Below, piece by piece: positions 1-12,007 of a stretch of 64,000 nt of DNA. The stretch is taken from NCBI GenBank assembly GCA_951230915.1, contig OX579637.1:17918001-17982000 (forward strand), given 5' to 3'. The position numbers and the translations under genes were made by a program. Within the stretch, counting starts at the first letter, position 1; every line of letters starts with the position of its first letter. Source of the DNA: Antitrichia curtipendula (Eukaryota > Streptophyta > Bryopsida > Hypnales > Leucodontaceae). The notes under the pieces are model-generated. The model had not been told where the DNA came from and ran no database searches. It saw nothing but the letters and a program-made list of their open reading frames with translations.

Positions 1-1445
1 GCGATGGTGGTGATGACAAGTCCCACGATTCTCGGGTAAGATTTTTGAACATACATGCTGCGTCCATTTGAGCGGGTGTCGTAGCACAAGGAAGCACAAA
101 TCCTACCTTTAGGTGTTTTAAACAACAAAACACCCAAGATGACCCGTGTATCGTTCCCAAAGAACTTTAACTCGTAGTTTCCTCAAAATTACCGGAATGG
201 GATCCGGAACAACAAACCAAGACAAAGAGGATCCAGAACGGAAACCCGGAAATACCCTCTTTGACACCCATACTCCAAAATTACTGTATCTTCTATCTCA
301 TACCATTTCACTAGATATGGAGGAGTGTCATCATCCTGTACCTCTCCTTATCTATAGTAACCATTTATTTTTCCGGGACGCAGATGCGGAACCAGAAGGA
401 GTGTCCAAACCCTATTCCAAATCCGAATTCGAATCCTGGACCTAGTAACCAATGTAGAAGTTTAACCTTTGGTTCAGAGGGATCCGCAATTATACTTAAG
501 GAAGGATGTGTAAATCCTACCCTCCTTCGTGTTTAGAGTAGATGGAGTGCCACTAAAAGAGAAATAACAATAAAACCACAAGAAACCGGAATGCAAGTTC
601 TTCCTCACAACTGATCCGGAAGATTACTCCAGACTAGCAGGTCACTCAGGAAACCCCTACAATCCTCACCTTACTACAATGACGGACCTATCCGGACAAG
701 ATCCCAAGAGTCAGACCTGGTACTTCGATAACTAGGGGATCCCAACTGTCTTCATGTTCCTCTCTTCCGGATTTAGCAGAACCTCTCAAACGTCAGCCAG
801 CGTACCTCTTCCACTCCCAGAAGGTTCACCTAACCTAAGAATGGCTATTCTGCTCAGAAGATACTCAAGAAACTTCAACAGCTAAAATTCCCACCTACTA
901 CACAAAGATTTATCAACCAAGTCCTAATACTCCTGAAAACAGATCCAGACAGAATCCGGGGGTAATTCTTCTTCTCAAGTTTCCACCACCAAGCCACTTG
1001 AACTAGCCGTGGTCAAAGCACCGCCTAACCCCTCACACAAGACCAAGACTTTTCAGACCAGTACTCAATGGAGTTGAAATCCAAGCTCTTTGCAAGATAG
1101 AATATGAAAAACAAGAATATAAAACTGCCCGGAGTTGGAACTAACTCCCAACCCCTAATACCAAACTGAAGGGAAACCCTAAAGGTCCCCAAAAATCCCA
1201 AAACAAGACCAGAGAATGACACGCGTCATTCCCTATCCACTAACAGTTGACTTTCCTAACATCCTCCCCTTTCCGCAAAAAGTGGATCTCAGATCCGAAA
1301 TTCCCGGAAAAGAAGAAGTCCAGGTGCATCCTCCTGGAAAGCACCTCATGAGTAGCTTTCTACCTACTTCCAACTCTGGTTTTCATCTAACTTCCTATAA
1401 TCCTTCCTAAATAACTTCCTTCCTACTTTGGAAGCCGCTTCCTGT

Positions 1446-1973
1446 CTACTTCCTAAGCCGTTTAGGAGAAGGTTCCTCATGCTTGGCGGATCCCTTTCTA
1501 GGCGGCTGTACTCTACTTGCTGACGCCTTCATACCAGTTGTCGCTTTCCCTTTAGATGGCGTTTGGGCCTTCCCCTTGAAACTCGTGGGAGAGATACGAA
1601 CTGGCTCGGATTCCTCTTCGGATCCGGATTCTTGGTCTTCGTTCGGATCGGATCCGGATTCTGACTTGCTGGCTTCCTCTTTGGAGTTGTCTAGCGACTC
1701 ATCATCCTCTGATTGCTGGCTGATGGAGGACGCCTCCCTTGCTCTTTTGGGTGTTGATTTCTTCTTTATCGAGTTGGATACCTTTGATGACCGTCTGGAG
1801 TCTGTGCTCTGGGATGTACCCTTGTCTGATCCGGACTTCCGAGCCTGAACCTTGGATCCGGATTCGGGTGTAGATCCTTCTCCCTTTCCTAGATTCAGCT
1901 TTGGAGCCGCCTTTGCTGGAGTCTTCTCCTCTTCTGTCATACCTTTTGGCTTCACAGGTGCAGGTGAAGACAT
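1446..1973 (-). CDS. Ser/Lys-rich basic-tail protein of element A (ORF2)
   Basis: A 175-residue low-complexity protein follows ORF1 after a 57-base gap. It is rich in Ser, Glu, Lys and Pro, has an acidic stretch (SESGSDPNEDQESGSEEE) and ends in the nuclear-localisation-like PSPKRLRK. The same arrangement (acidic Ser/Glu stretch, then SxxTPxK-like repeats, then a basic terminus) is found in ORF2 of element B, though sequence identity is low. It could be a chromatin- or nucleic-acid-binding tail separated from ORF1 by a stop or frameshift. I recognise no enzymatic domain. Confidence 0.5.
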   Translation of the reverse strand: MSSPAPVKPKGMTEEEKTPAKAAPKLNLGKGEGSTPESGSKVQARKSGSDKGTSQSTDSRRSSKVSNSIKKKSTPKRAREASSISQQSEDDESLDNSKEEASKSESGSDPNEDQESGSEEESEPVRISPTSFKGKAQTPSKGKATTGMKASASRVQPPRKGSAKHEEPSPKRLRK

Positions 1974-2030
1974 TTCAATTGCCTTTGAAGTCGGGGTGGT
2001 ATCCTTCCTTGGGCTAACCTTCTCCTCCTG

Positions 2031-3204
2031 TTACGGATCCGGATACAGACCAGATCGATGGAGAACGTCCCGGATCTCATACAAGAGTTTCTCCATCGCT
2101 TCTGAGAACTCAGCAAATACTGTCACTGACTTCATTGCTACGTCCTTGTCGACCTTGTGGATTTCCTCGTCAAACAACTTAGCCTTATTCACCACGTCCC
2201 CGGAAGCTTCTACAAAGTTGCGGATCCGCTTCAGCGTGCTTCCGACCTCTGAGGAAAGCTTCTTCTCATCTGCACTCTGTTTCGACTTCCTATCTAACTG
2301 ACGTTGAAGTGTATCATTCCTCTGCGTCAGTTCCTCAATTCTATCGTTTTCCCGTTTCTGGTTTGACGGACTGTTTCCCCTTCTCTTCGGGTCCCTTCCT
2401 CTTTTCAAAGGTTGAAATCCTCTCAAGATTCTTCCTTCTCTCTGAGGGTACTCTTTGTCTCTCTGAAGAGTCTCTCTCAGAATCCTCTTTTGTCTGCTCC
2501 TTCCTATCCTCACTTTCCGGTCTCCGGGGTGGAGTAATATTAAGCTTCACCATCGTGGCTGTGGATTTGTATACTACCTTCTCCTCACTCCTCAACATTC
2601 TAGTGTAGTGATACAAGTGAAAAATGAAAGGTCCAATGGAGGTGGCCTTTGTGTTTCCTAGTGACGAAACCATTTTACTCACTAAATTCTTAATGATCTC
2701 TGCCCAGCAGACTTTCCTCTCTCTACTCAGCGCTCCGAAAACTGTATTGGCCCAAGTCACTGTAATCCGGTTTGGCCTTTCCAGATACATGATGAGGACC
2801 AAATACTCTAGCAACTTCCTTTCTCTCTGATCCCTACAATCCGCTACTGCGTAGCCATCCTTTGGGTTGGGAGGGTTTACAAATTTACCTTCCGTATATT
2901 TGTCTGTCCGGGATGCCATTCCTTCCCCCGTACGCGGAAAGTTGTAGGTCCTCTTCCATAAGTCAGCCGTCCACTTGCTTGGAAGCGCCCGAATCGTCTT
3001 GATCCACTCGTTGGACTGCTTCTCCATCAGCTCCCGGATCATGTTGTCATCCCTCACGCTCCAGGGTCGACTCAAGAATTCGCCGCATCCGAGCTGCCCC
3101 AGATCCGCGCTGAGCTGCTTCCTCTCCTTATCATCCTTCGGAATCATCGGGTAAACGGTCTTGAACTTCAGATTTACAGAGCCACTCTCCTCCGCCTTTG
3201 CCAT
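2031..3204 (-). CDS. gag-like protein of element A (ORF1, frameshifted)
   Basis: The ATG at 3204 opens a 287-residue frame ending at 2341. The coiled-coil C-terminal part continues in another frame from 2513 to 2031, so one frameshift lies between 2513 and 2341. The protein aligns along its length with ORF1 of element B. Shared blocks include a GC-x-FL-x-RPW motif near residue 40, a DPKEGFA/NPKDGYA plus DC motif near residue 115, an ERPNR/EKPNR block, a FGAL motif, and a PF/YLFHLYH motif near residue 195. The C-terminal half is charged (Glu, Lys, Arg) and predicted coiled coil. This looks like a structural (Gag-like) protein of a plant retroelement, possibly the family annotated as putative plant transposon protein. 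I see no zinc knuckle. Confidence 0.6.
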
Positions 3205-3953
3205 AGCCCTCAGAGGTAGTGCTCACACTCCAACCTTACTCTCTCAGCTCAAACTCTTCCTCAAACAATCGGTTCCTCTTCTTACAACAGGATCCGGAAA
3301 CTGGGAACAACGTCCTCCAAACTCCAAACTCTATGCTCTGCGCGCTCCAGGAGAATGAGAAACAAGAAATGAGGGTAGGGGGTGTAACCCCTGGTCCTTC
3401 TTTTTCCCGTTCCAGCTCCACACCGTTAGGTCTAGCCGTTTTGGCCGGATAGCCGTTTCTGCGGAAAGTCCGAAAAATCGGACCGTTGAACGGTCCTCTG
3501 TTATTTCCGAGGAATCCGTTGGGTCCAAAATCGCTCTGCTGGCATCCGGTAGGTCCCACAGCCTCCTCCGGTACATGTCTGCATCCTATCTCCTCATTTC
3601 GAGATATTCTCGGGTACTGATCCGGATCCTCTTCCGGTTCCGATTCCCGATAAAAACAAGAAGTCTTAACTTCCTGTTAACATAATTATCTCTTTACTAC
3701 TATACCTATTGTAAGGGAATCTTAATCTTGATAAGATTTCTGGTTTACACCTCTACAAACCAAAAAAAATGTACCAATACTAATTCATTCCCCCATCTTT
3801 CTAGGTATTTAGGCTAATCTTCACATTTTGGTCTACGACAGTGGGTTTTGGTGGTTAGGTATTCAGTTTCCGGTTTAGGGTAGACTAACTCCCACTTCTG
3901 TTGCTATACTGCAGAGGTCGTCTTGTTCAAGAGGTAAAGGGACTGCAACAACG

Positions 3954-4277
3954 ATGGAAGCAGCATCGGCAGGTATGGCATGCCCAGAGTTTTGGCGGAG
4001 CATCAAAATCGACATCCGACACTTGGACGTGAACTATGGCACGGAGGCTGAGTTCACGAGGCTCTTCACCGAGTATGCGCTATTGGCGAACACGGACATC
4101 ACAAAGACTACTGACCCGAAGCGGAAATACAAACAGTGCATACACTGCGGGAGGCAGAACTTTGCCAACAAGATGCGGTTGAGCAAGCACTGGTGGGATG
4201 CTGAGTGTTCGACTGTGAAGGATGAAATGGGAAATCCACTCAGGCTGCTTCCGTATCCGGACCAAGGCGTCGGTTAG
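3954..4277 (+). CDS. N-terminal segment with Cys/His finger
   Basis: This 107-residue open segment contains YKQCIHCGRQNFANKM followed by a conserved His and Cys (LSKHWWDAEC), a C2HC arrangement like the BED or FLYWCH-type fingers of transposon proteins. The fingers bind DNA in those families. Residues 1-60 are a globular, charged region with no match I know. It ends in TAG at 4275-4277, but the same frame resumes immediately with similar composition, so the stop is probably a nonsense mutation inside a longer exon and not a natural end. Confidence 0.5.
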   Translation: MEAASAGMACPEFWRSIKIDIRHLDVNYGTEAEFTRLFTEYALLANTDITKTTDPKRKYKQCIHCGRQNFANKMRLSKHWWDAECSTVKDEMGNPLRLLPYPDQGVG

Positions 4278-7235
4278 GACAAGAGTTTGGAGATGATCCG
4301 AGCAGGAAAGGGGGAGGAGGCTTAAGCGAAGTTGATAGGGAAATCCCGGACCCAAAATGCCGCGACCGTCTCCGCGATGCCACTTGAAGAAACTGCGGGC
4401 AACCTGGATGGAGGAGAGGGCCCGACGCCAGTGTCTCAGTGTGTAGGACACGAGGGAGGTGCACTGGAGACAGAGCTCGCTGAACACTCAGGCGGTTTTG
4501 ATGCTGGAGCACCTTCCGTAACGCCACAGCCAACACTGAAGGCGGTAATCGCAACACGGACGAGACTAGCGACTCCGGCACAGGACCCAAGAGCGACTCC
4601 GGCAAAAGGCATGAAGAAGACGCCAACACAGAGGGACATCCGGGAGCTGTCCAGTGATTCGGAGCCACAGGAGAAGCGGCGGAAAGCCGAAACACTGCTA
4701 CCCACCAAGTCGAAGGAGAAGCGACAGGAGGCTGAGACACCGGCCACCAAGTCGAAGGTGACGATGTTGCGATTAAGCAACGAATTGTCCAGTGACGAGG
4801 AGCCCTAGCAGAAGCGGCACCACGTCGACGGATTGGCGATGAGGTCCAGGAAAACAAAGGTACAATTCAGTGACGAATGGACTCCAGTGAATTTGAGGAC
4901 TCCATCTAAGAGTATCACTCAAATGCGCCTGCCGTTTTTGACAGTATCGAGCCCATTTTGGAGGCAATTGCAATGGAGACTGCAAAAACACGGAAGAGTA
5001 CAGCGGTGCAGGAGCGGAAGAGTACAAGAGAGTCGCCTTCAAAGGAGGCGGCAGGGATCCTACAGCGTTTCAGGACCTTTGGAGTAACTGAAGGCGATAA
5101 ACTAGATGGAGCATCCCCTAGTGAGGACGGGGGCCCTAAAACAACCAAGGAGTCCGCTACTGAGTAGCATGGGACGGATACCCTAAAGCTTGCAATGCAG
5201 GTAGATCTCGTATGGGGCAATCGGAGAAAGCTAATCACGAAGGCGGCACAGCGGGCGAGCCCGAGACCCGTGCGTTCGCCGCTTTCGCTAATTGCGGAGC
5301 GCGCTAAGGTTCTGACCCGTCTAGTGGACTTGTGAGCCGTGAAGAAAGCAAAGAAGGACAAAGCGCACGCAAGCTTGCAGGCGTTAGGGTACAAGACTGT
5401 GGTGGACGCTGCACCAGCCCTTGCGAAGGACACAACCGCAAGTGATTCTCCGACTCCACGGCGAAACACTAGTAGAGTTGTGCTATCTCCAAATAGTGGA
5501 CCACATAAGGGCGGACAAGGGGACTTCTCAGTAGTTCCTAATGAGACCAGAGATGGATCGGATTCGCATGACCCATCTGCGGCGTGCCAGACGTTGGGTG
5601 GAGGACCACGGCCGCCCTACCTTGAGACCGACGTCCGTGAAGATCATGAAACACTGGATTCGGAGGGTAACGTTGCGGCCTTCCTAAACCCGCTTTTTGG
5701 GGAAAGCAATGATCTTGAAGATGCAACCAGTCCGGATCCTGGCAACGCCGTTTAGGTTTATAGTGCCAGTCCAGGTAATTTTGAGCCACCATCAAAAACA
5801 TGTTGGAGTTGCAACAAAGAGGGTAGCGCGGAATTGCAGCGTTATTGGATTTGCGGAGAGGGCCCCGCTCCGTTAGGTGTGTATCATCCGGAGCTGTCAA
5901 CATCGAGGGCGTTGCAAGGTGACCGTCTACAGGCGAACGAGCAAGAAGTGAAGCAACGTGCGCAAGCAAAGGCAGATGCACTGGCCGAGTCTTGGCCAAG
6001 GATACCTAGAGCGGTGCACGAGCCCCCTCCCGATCTATTTTACTTTGTACTCATTTTACCAATGCTACTCAACTAGGACTACCACAGCCAGACAGCTTCG
6101 GAATTCAAGCGGGACTTTGACAGGTCGTGGCTAAACCAAAAATTCCAAGCCAGTACGAGGGAATGCTCCATGTGGTGGTTGTGTGAGGCCAAGGTTAGAT
6201 CTTCTGATACCGAATCTTCTTAAATCCTATAACTCCTTCACACCTAATCCGATCATGTTGTGCTTTGCAGGAGGAGGATTACCCCGGAATCGCTAATGCG
6301 GTTGGCCGGGTTGTAAAATCCATATGCGCGTCGGTGAAGTATGACCAAATCCCTCCCGATGTGGAGTTGCTTGCAAATTACCTGTAGTTCCTTCGCGACT
6401 CAGCCACATATGAGGCCAGGTGTCATCAGTCTACAACAGAGCTACACTTGCGTCAAGAGCGTGTTGTGCAAGAGATTGTGGACGCGTTCAGGTAAGACAC
6501 TGCCTTCAGACATGAGAGCTACCGCTGGGATTGGTGCCCAATCTGGTGGGTTGTCTCTGCGCCAACGGTCTGCCAGCGGCTTCCGCCTTTGCCCTGGCTC
6601 CACGATGGTATGGTACTCTCTCCCTCTCAGTCCTTTACTTCCGTCATTTTTTTATTTATGGATGCGGATATCACTTCTGGTGTGTTTTTGAGTTGTACAC
6701 TCAACTAAGTAATTTCTTGTGTGTTTCAGAGGACGAGGCAGTCGTGGTCCGCCGCATACTGCTGTCCGAGAGAGTTCCCCGTACGAGGGCCCCGCATTTT
6801 GTCAAGGTACTCCGGCTCGCCATGAACTCTGCCTTCGAGCATTGGAGGCTAATGACATGCCCTTTGTTTGGCGTCACACATCCGGTGGTGTGGGGTATCT
6901 GCAGAAACGAGGCCACCATCCTGCAAGCGGTGACCTTGTTCTCTGTTGAAGCACCGTTTTGCTTTGCGGGCATGAAGGAAGGCGAGACAAAGGTCGTCCA
7001 TGCTCAATTGATCAGGGATGCGCAGCTGGTCGCCGCCGACAAGGGGGACAGTGTGTTAGACCTGGTCATGCATTGGGCGGAGAATGTCAAAGTGTGGGCA
7101 TTACAGGATTTGGCGCTCCATCATCCCTCCGCATATCTCACTTCTTGGAGAAGTACCGATCCCGAACATTGGACCGAGCAGTCTCTCATTTGAGGAAAGT
7201 GCCTGAGAGCCCGTGAAGACTTCAACCTTGGCTGG

Positions 7236-8195
7236 GTGTCGGATGAGGATGCCCCTCAGTGGGCCTCACGAGTGGCGGAGACCCGTCGACAAATCAAGGA
7301 ATTGGTGCAGTCGTTGGACGTGGCCATTGAGGAGGACAACGACAAGGCGTCTTGGCGGATCCAAGTTGGGAACATTGTTCCAAACGAGACGGCTTGCCTT
7401 CAGGTGGATTTGCACGGCTTGCTCCAAGATGAAGGTGCGGCATCTGCGCAAGAAGTGGTGTCTGCAGGCGTCCCTAAACAGTTGGCGACGGATCCGGAAA
7501 CTGTCCGAAACACTGACGGTCCACCCAGTGTTCCAGGAACGGTATTCCATGACGCAGGTGCCCAGACTGGTCCGGATACGCCTAACCCTAAACCGGCTGA
7601 AGCAGCACTTATTATTGCAGACGCGGTGAAGTCATCTTGCCCTGAGCCCTCGAGCCCTACACCGCATGTACCGGAGGTTATTGGAGGTCATTCCTCAGGC
7701 CCAACTGAAGTGTTTCACGACGCACTATTGAACGAGGGCCCGCTGCCGATTTCACAGGTCTCTCCGCCACTCCGCATCGACAATATCCAGACACAGGATC
7801 TGGACACTACCAATTTGGCCACTGTAGAGGACACTGCGTTGAATCGAGTGTCTGTTATTGGCTCGTCTTGCGGTTCAGGACCGCATGTAGTCGACCTCGT
7901 GTCCAGCACCCCTCGTAGCCTAGAAGAGGTATTCGAGGCCCTAATCAATACGGAAGACGACCCTTATGCCCTTCAAGAGGCGGACAGTGGTGATAGCAAT
8001 GTAGAGCTCGCGAGCGCGGCAGAGGTTGTCCCCGATCGTGAAGGCAGGCCGAGGTTGCTGAGTCATCGGAAGAGCGTAACATACGAGCCTTTCCCGATTG
8101 TCGAGCGTCAGTCCAAAGCATGGGATAGACTCAGCATCAAGCGGACATTTGCGATTCTACAAATTGAAGAGCTAATTCAGGCGCTGCCTAGGTAA
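7236..8195 (+). CDS. acidic low-complexity linker upstream of the protease
   Basis: This is a 319-residue open frame rich in Pro, Ser, Glu and Asp, with repeated TEVFHDA/TVFHDAG/EEVFEAL units (near residues 106, 158 and 232) that may mark an internal three-fold repeat. It lies between a globular segment ending at 7193 and the protease domain. I do not recognise a domain. Its position matches the disordered linkers found in transposon-borne Ulp1 proteins. It ends with TAG-like splice context at 8195, followed by an apparent intron to about 8230 or 8307. Confidence 0.45.
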   Translation: MSDEDAPQWASRVAETRRQIKELVQSLDVAIEEDNDKASWRIQVGNIVPNETACLQVDLHGLLQDEGAASAQEVVSAGVPKQLATDPETVRNTDGPPSVPGTVFHDAGAQTGPDTPNPKPAEAALIIADAVKSSCPEPSSPTPHVPEVIGGHSSGPTEVFHDALLNEGPLPISQVSPPLRIDNIQTQDLDTTNLATVEDTALNRVSVIGSSCGSGPHVVDLVSSTPRSLEEVFEALINTEDDPYALQEADSGDSNVELASAAEVVPDREGRPRLLSHRKSVTYEPFPIVERQSKAWDRLSIKRTFAILQIEELIQALPR

Positions 8196-8582
8196 TTGGC
8201 CCTAATCCTATGTCCTACTTTGGATTTCAGACCGAACCTTCGGGTACATACATGACCATGTAACATTGCCTCTGATAGTATTTTGGGATCATAGTTGACT
8301 TGTAGGAAAGGTGCCGGAGATGATGATGACATGGAGGTCAGGTTCCATACAAGTGAGTGGGACTCCTTGCCCGTGCCGATCAGCCAGATTCATCATTTGA
8401 GCAAAATGAAAAGATTTCTCGGACAGAATGTCTTGGAGCTCCTCAGTTGGCGATTGTGGTGGAGTCTGTCCGAGTAAGCCCGCGGTCATGTTTACGTGGC
8501 GTCGTCCTTCATGCAAGCGCCACTCGCCTCTGCATACAAGGCAGGGACGGAGGAGGCGCTTGTGAAGTGGGGCCTTTAGTAC

Positions 8583-9128
8583 TTGGTCCCATCGCACATC
8601 TACCGTAGTGTTGTGGCGGATACAACGGTTCTTGTTCCCTACGTTGCGGACGGGCATGGGTCATTGTTCATTTTGAGCAGTGACGGCATCAAGCACCTCG
8701 ATAGTGCGCTAATGCACACGTCGCCGACAGACTTGAAGTACGTGCATCGCATTTGCCATCTGTGGGAGATGTTGCACGAGCCGTGGCTGACCTTGCCAAC
8801 CGTGAAGGAAGACGTCCCTTGTCATCTCCAAACTAGGAATCACGAATGCGGCTTCTGTGTGCTGCGAAACATTGAGTGCTTCCTCAGTGTTTTCTATGGC
8901 GAGGATGTGGTGATGGCAGGGTCCAATGCAGAGGAGCTGTTCAGATGCCAGATTGCATCCTCTGCAAAACTGCGTGACCTGCAGAAGACTGTTATTATAC
9001 CTATTGCAGATGAGCTGACAAGCCCCCGTGATACACAGCCCTACAAGCCTGCATTCCGGGTATGTTATTCCAAGGACATGGACGATGACACTTCAGTGCT
9101 AGGTTTCACTCCTCCAAATCGGAAGTGA
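8583..9128 (+). CDS. Ulp1-like C48 cysteine protease domain
   Basis: The segment carries the C48 catalytic set in the expected order: His in DGHGSLFIL, Asp in IKHLDSA, Gln in CHLQTRN and the nucleophile Cys in HECGFCVL. The family usually has HW after the active-site His; here it is HG. The core is about 180 residues, close to the length of an Ulp1 domain. Coding signal upstream (8308-8580, including VPISQIHHLSK) is probably the N-terminal part of the same domain but carries a stop at 8475-8477 and another near 8580. The catalytic residues therefore survive although the reading frame upstream is broken. The protein ends in TGA at 9126-9128. Confidence 0.75.
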   Translation: MVPSHIYRSVVADTTVLVPYVADGHGSLFILSSDGIKHLDSALMHTSPTDLKYVHRICHLWEMLHEPWLTLPTVKEDVPCHLQTRNHECGFCVLRNIECFLSVFYGEDVVMAGSNAEELFRCQIASSAKLRDLQKTVIIPIADELTSPRDTQPYKPAFRVCYSKDMDDDTSVLGFTPPNRK

Positions 9129-10629
9129 GAGCATTTTTTGATGCTGGTATCCGGTTCATTGTGCTGCCGTGGTTCCTTGTGCTGCCGCGGATCCCTTCGG
9201 TGTACAGTATTTTAGACATGTATGGTCCATAGAACATTTTTTTTGGGTCTAATAGGTGTCTTCAGATTTTCCTAGATAGCTACTGCATACCACGTGTATG
9301 TAGAATAATATGCCAAATTACATTTGAAGGCTTGATTTGGTAAATGGACACAGTGTTTCATGCATCATCTAAATTTAGACCTGGTCGGCAGGACTGTAGT
9401 ACAACGCAGTGGTTCATTCGCAAAGTTACAGCTCATGCCGGTTCTGTATAATTATAATACAATTGTACCCCAATCCAAGGGTATGTATGTAGTTAAACTG
9501 TCAAATTACATTTTGAAGCGGCATTGTTGATGAAGAATCAGATTGATTTGGGCATTGCTACACCTGACCTATTTTGAAGCTGGATAGTACGTAGGACTCT
9601 TCTATTTCATAGCAATGGATGTAATAAGTTTAGTGTAACTCCGAATACTGGTTCCGACTCCTACCCAAATGTAGGTCAATTCAGACGTGGAAGTGTATTG
9701 GAAGCCCTGACTGGAAAGCCTACTTACAATGTTTTGTGCATTCTCAAAATGTGCATTTTGTTTCTGTTCTACAAACTAACGGATGAGTATTGCACTCTTA
9801 TTTCTACTAAGTAAGACGTAACCCTAAGCCCAATTCATGGTACCCAGTATACATACAAAATTGATTGAAATGCTAGTAACGTGAGCTGTCAGTGGAGAAA
9901 AGGCACCCCTCATTTTATAAGCATGCAAAAGGAACAGCTCGAAAGAAGCAAGCAAATCAGAACTCATCCAAAGTCTTAGGATTTACCAAAGAAGTGGCTT
10001 CTGCCGTGGTCTCTAGTACCCTGATCGTATTACCAATCCAAAAAGCTACAATAGAGCTCCCTGCCCTAAAACCAAGAATGTTCCCGAAATACTATGACCG
10101 ATTCTATTCAGTGTCGTATGTTCTCTAGAGTCGCAATTTCATGACGAAGCATAATTCGCCCCTGGTTCCTGTCCATCAAGCCGGCGATTCTCCACCCAAA
10201 CGTAGTCTTCTGTAAACTCCTGGTCTTCTTCGGCCCTCAAGCATGTCCCTCAACCGTCCCAAGCCCATACCCAGCCCATCTTCCACACGCTGAAACACTG
10301 GAGTGGACCTGACTGGGTGGAGGATCCCGAAATCAATATCGGCTTTTAAGGCCTTCATCTTTCCTTGCAAGCGGTGCAGATCTATGTGCAGATGTTCCAT
10401 CAGAATGTTGCTTTCGCTACTGAAATCCAGAATTTCTTATGCTAAGATTGTTAGAGTGGTATGGCGGTCCACAGTGTTCCGTGACGCTTTGGGCTGGCTA
10501 TCGGCCCTACACCGATCCGGAGTCGTCTCTAAAACTTTATGCGGCACAACATTTTCAGTAGCGATTCCACTGTGGGCAGCCATTTCACTTGTACTTGCCA
10601 CTCCTAATCCCTATAATGCTCCACAAAAC
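9129..10629. other. non-coding gap between convergent transposon genes
   Basis: About 1.5 kb between the end of the protease gene and the 3' end of the MULE transposase. It holds AT-rich spacer and no open frame with coding character. The ORF at 10176-10400 on the minus strand (HLHIDLHRLQGKMKALKADID) could be a C-terminal coiled-coil exon of the transposase. No inverted repeats or promoters were recognised. Confidence 0.4.
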
Positions 10630-11246
10630 CTAGCAACAATCCCCTCCGCTACCTGTGGATGCATGAGGCTTAGGACTTTCACTTTGTGCTTGCAGGTGTT
10701 TCCTCGTTGTGCATGCACACAATTGCAGAAGACCCACAATTCTCCTGGGTTCTACACAACATATCGCAAATGCCGGTGTGTACAGGACGTAACAAATGCC
10801 GATCCGCCCTTGACTTCTGGGAGTGTTACGTTGATGTCAAGTATCTCCCGCGCTAAAATGAGAGCAAAAACAACTATGTCGCGCTCCTTTCGGTTGTCAA
10901 CAAACCCGAACTGCTTGCGAACTTGATTGTACCAATAGTGGATGAGCACGTCACTTGTGAGGACGTGGATGCACCAGTCCACCCGACGCCCGGTCATTCG
11001 ACTTCTTTCTGCCTTCAGGACGGATTTCACATATCCATGGTAACTCTCCACCGCAGCATTAGTGTCTTGGCCGGCGTATGGCATATTGCGGTAGCCCACC
11101 ACCCACATATGCACCTTTGGCAACCACTGTTCCCTCACGTAATTCCAGAATTCGTTTGCAGCGGGGTGCATTGACTGCAACTGATGCAGTCTCCATACAG
11201 CCCAATCCGGAGCCGCAACTCCAGTTTGCCCATTGCGGTCATACAT
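10630..11246 (-). CDS. MULE transposase C-terminal segment with catalytic Glu and SWIM finger
   Basis: The segment contains the block WVVGYRNMPYAGQDTN, then the catalytic Glu in NAAVESYHG, then an amphipathic region (IHVLTSDVLIHYWYNQVRK). A one-residue stop at 10750 separates this from the SWIM motif WVFCNCVHAQRGNTCKH, which follows in the same frame. SWIM fingers (CxC-xn-CxH) bind nucleic acid or protein and are typical of MULE and FAR1-like proteins. The frame continues to about 10630. Confidence 0.75.
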
Positions 11247-12007
11247 GATTGAACACAGGCCCCTCAGAATGGACGCCCGTGCGTCACTATCTTGAATTTT
11301 GATGCACGCCTACTTCTGCCACGCTCGTTGCACGTGCCATAAGCACAGGAAGATGGCTGTGTTTGGCCACACCATCCTAAAAAAGTGACAAGGAAGTCAG
11401 TGAGGAAGCTAGTAGCTGTACTTAGACAGTTCAACGTGTTATGCTTTACACGTTACATCTGGTAGGTGCTTCTATAACTGACCGCGGTTAGACCCTAAAT
11501 TGTCTGTACCACTCGGCCCTCATCACGGCCGTCTACAAGAACATGGTGGTGGCCAATGGTAATGAAACGTCGGACAGTGTGTCAAGGCAATATATACCTT
11601 AGGCTATTTATCTCTCTTGGCGCGCAATCCACAATGAAAGCATTTGGCTTCCAATTCAGCATTTCGCGCCTCAATGCAACATCCAACGCTCACATCCAGG
11701 GAGTAAGATCCTCCTGCGCTGACCGCGATGTAATAACAAATGCCACCGGTATTCCGTTGTGCCATTCGTCGAATACCATGACCGTGTATAGAAAAAACTG
11801 CGAAAACGCCAAAATAATGTTTCACACATTAAGAACAGTGAACACGAAACTGTAATCGTAAGATATCAAATGCAAAATTAGACAGAATGCTAGATTCATG
11901 CAAAGCTGTCCGTAAACCCAAAACCAAATCCAAGCATAAGGCATGATCTGGACTACCGGCAGACCAATTTGAATGCCTTTCCTTCTTAGAAGCAGTGTTT
12001 CGGGACT

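Larger units (their letters stand above)
1..3682 (-). mobile_element. gag-only retroelement, element A (runs off the left edge)
   Basis: This is a diverged relative of element B (50378-53798), in the opposite orientation. Both have a gag-like ORF1 followed by a Ser/Arg/Lys-rich ORF2 ending in a basic tail (KRLRK here, KKPRK in B). Read on the minus strand, the 5' end probably starts TGTTAACAGGAAG at 3682, comparable to TGTAACGTTACGG in element B. The region 1-1445 downstream of ORF2 is non-coding on the minus strand and rich in CCGGA/TCCGG words, as is the 3' part of B. Its last visible bases resemble the region about 60 bp before the 3' end of B, so only a little should be missing. I see no reverse transcriptase, RNase H or integrase. 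The 5' boundary is inferred, and no target-site duplication can be checked because the 3' end lies outside the window. Confidence 0.6.
3954..9128 (+). pseudogene. decayed Ulp1-like (C48) protease gene of a transposon
   Basis: A run of plus-strand coding segments shows codon bias and GC content above the surrounding DNA. It begins with an ATG at 3954 and a Cys/His finger, continues through hydrophilic linkers (4332-5170, 5339-5755, 7236-8195) and a globular segment at 6730-7193, and ends with a C48 protease domain at 8583-9128. In-frame stops at 4275-4277, 4323-4325 and 4806-4808 interrupt segments whose reading frame otherwise continues, and a frame change occurs near 4900. A probable intron ends with a TTTCAG acceptor at 6730. 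Ulp1-type proteases cleave SUMO or ubiquitin-like conjugates, and plant MULE and CACTA elements often carry captured copies. It faces the MULE transposase at 10630-14167, and I infer that the two belong to one element. Exact exon limits are uncertain. Confidence 0.6.

Noticed and set aside
1446..2608. Plus-strand open frames at 1483-1848, 1852-2301 and 2309-2608
   Set aside because: They are antisense shadows of the minus-strand element A proteins; the minus-strand frames match element B.
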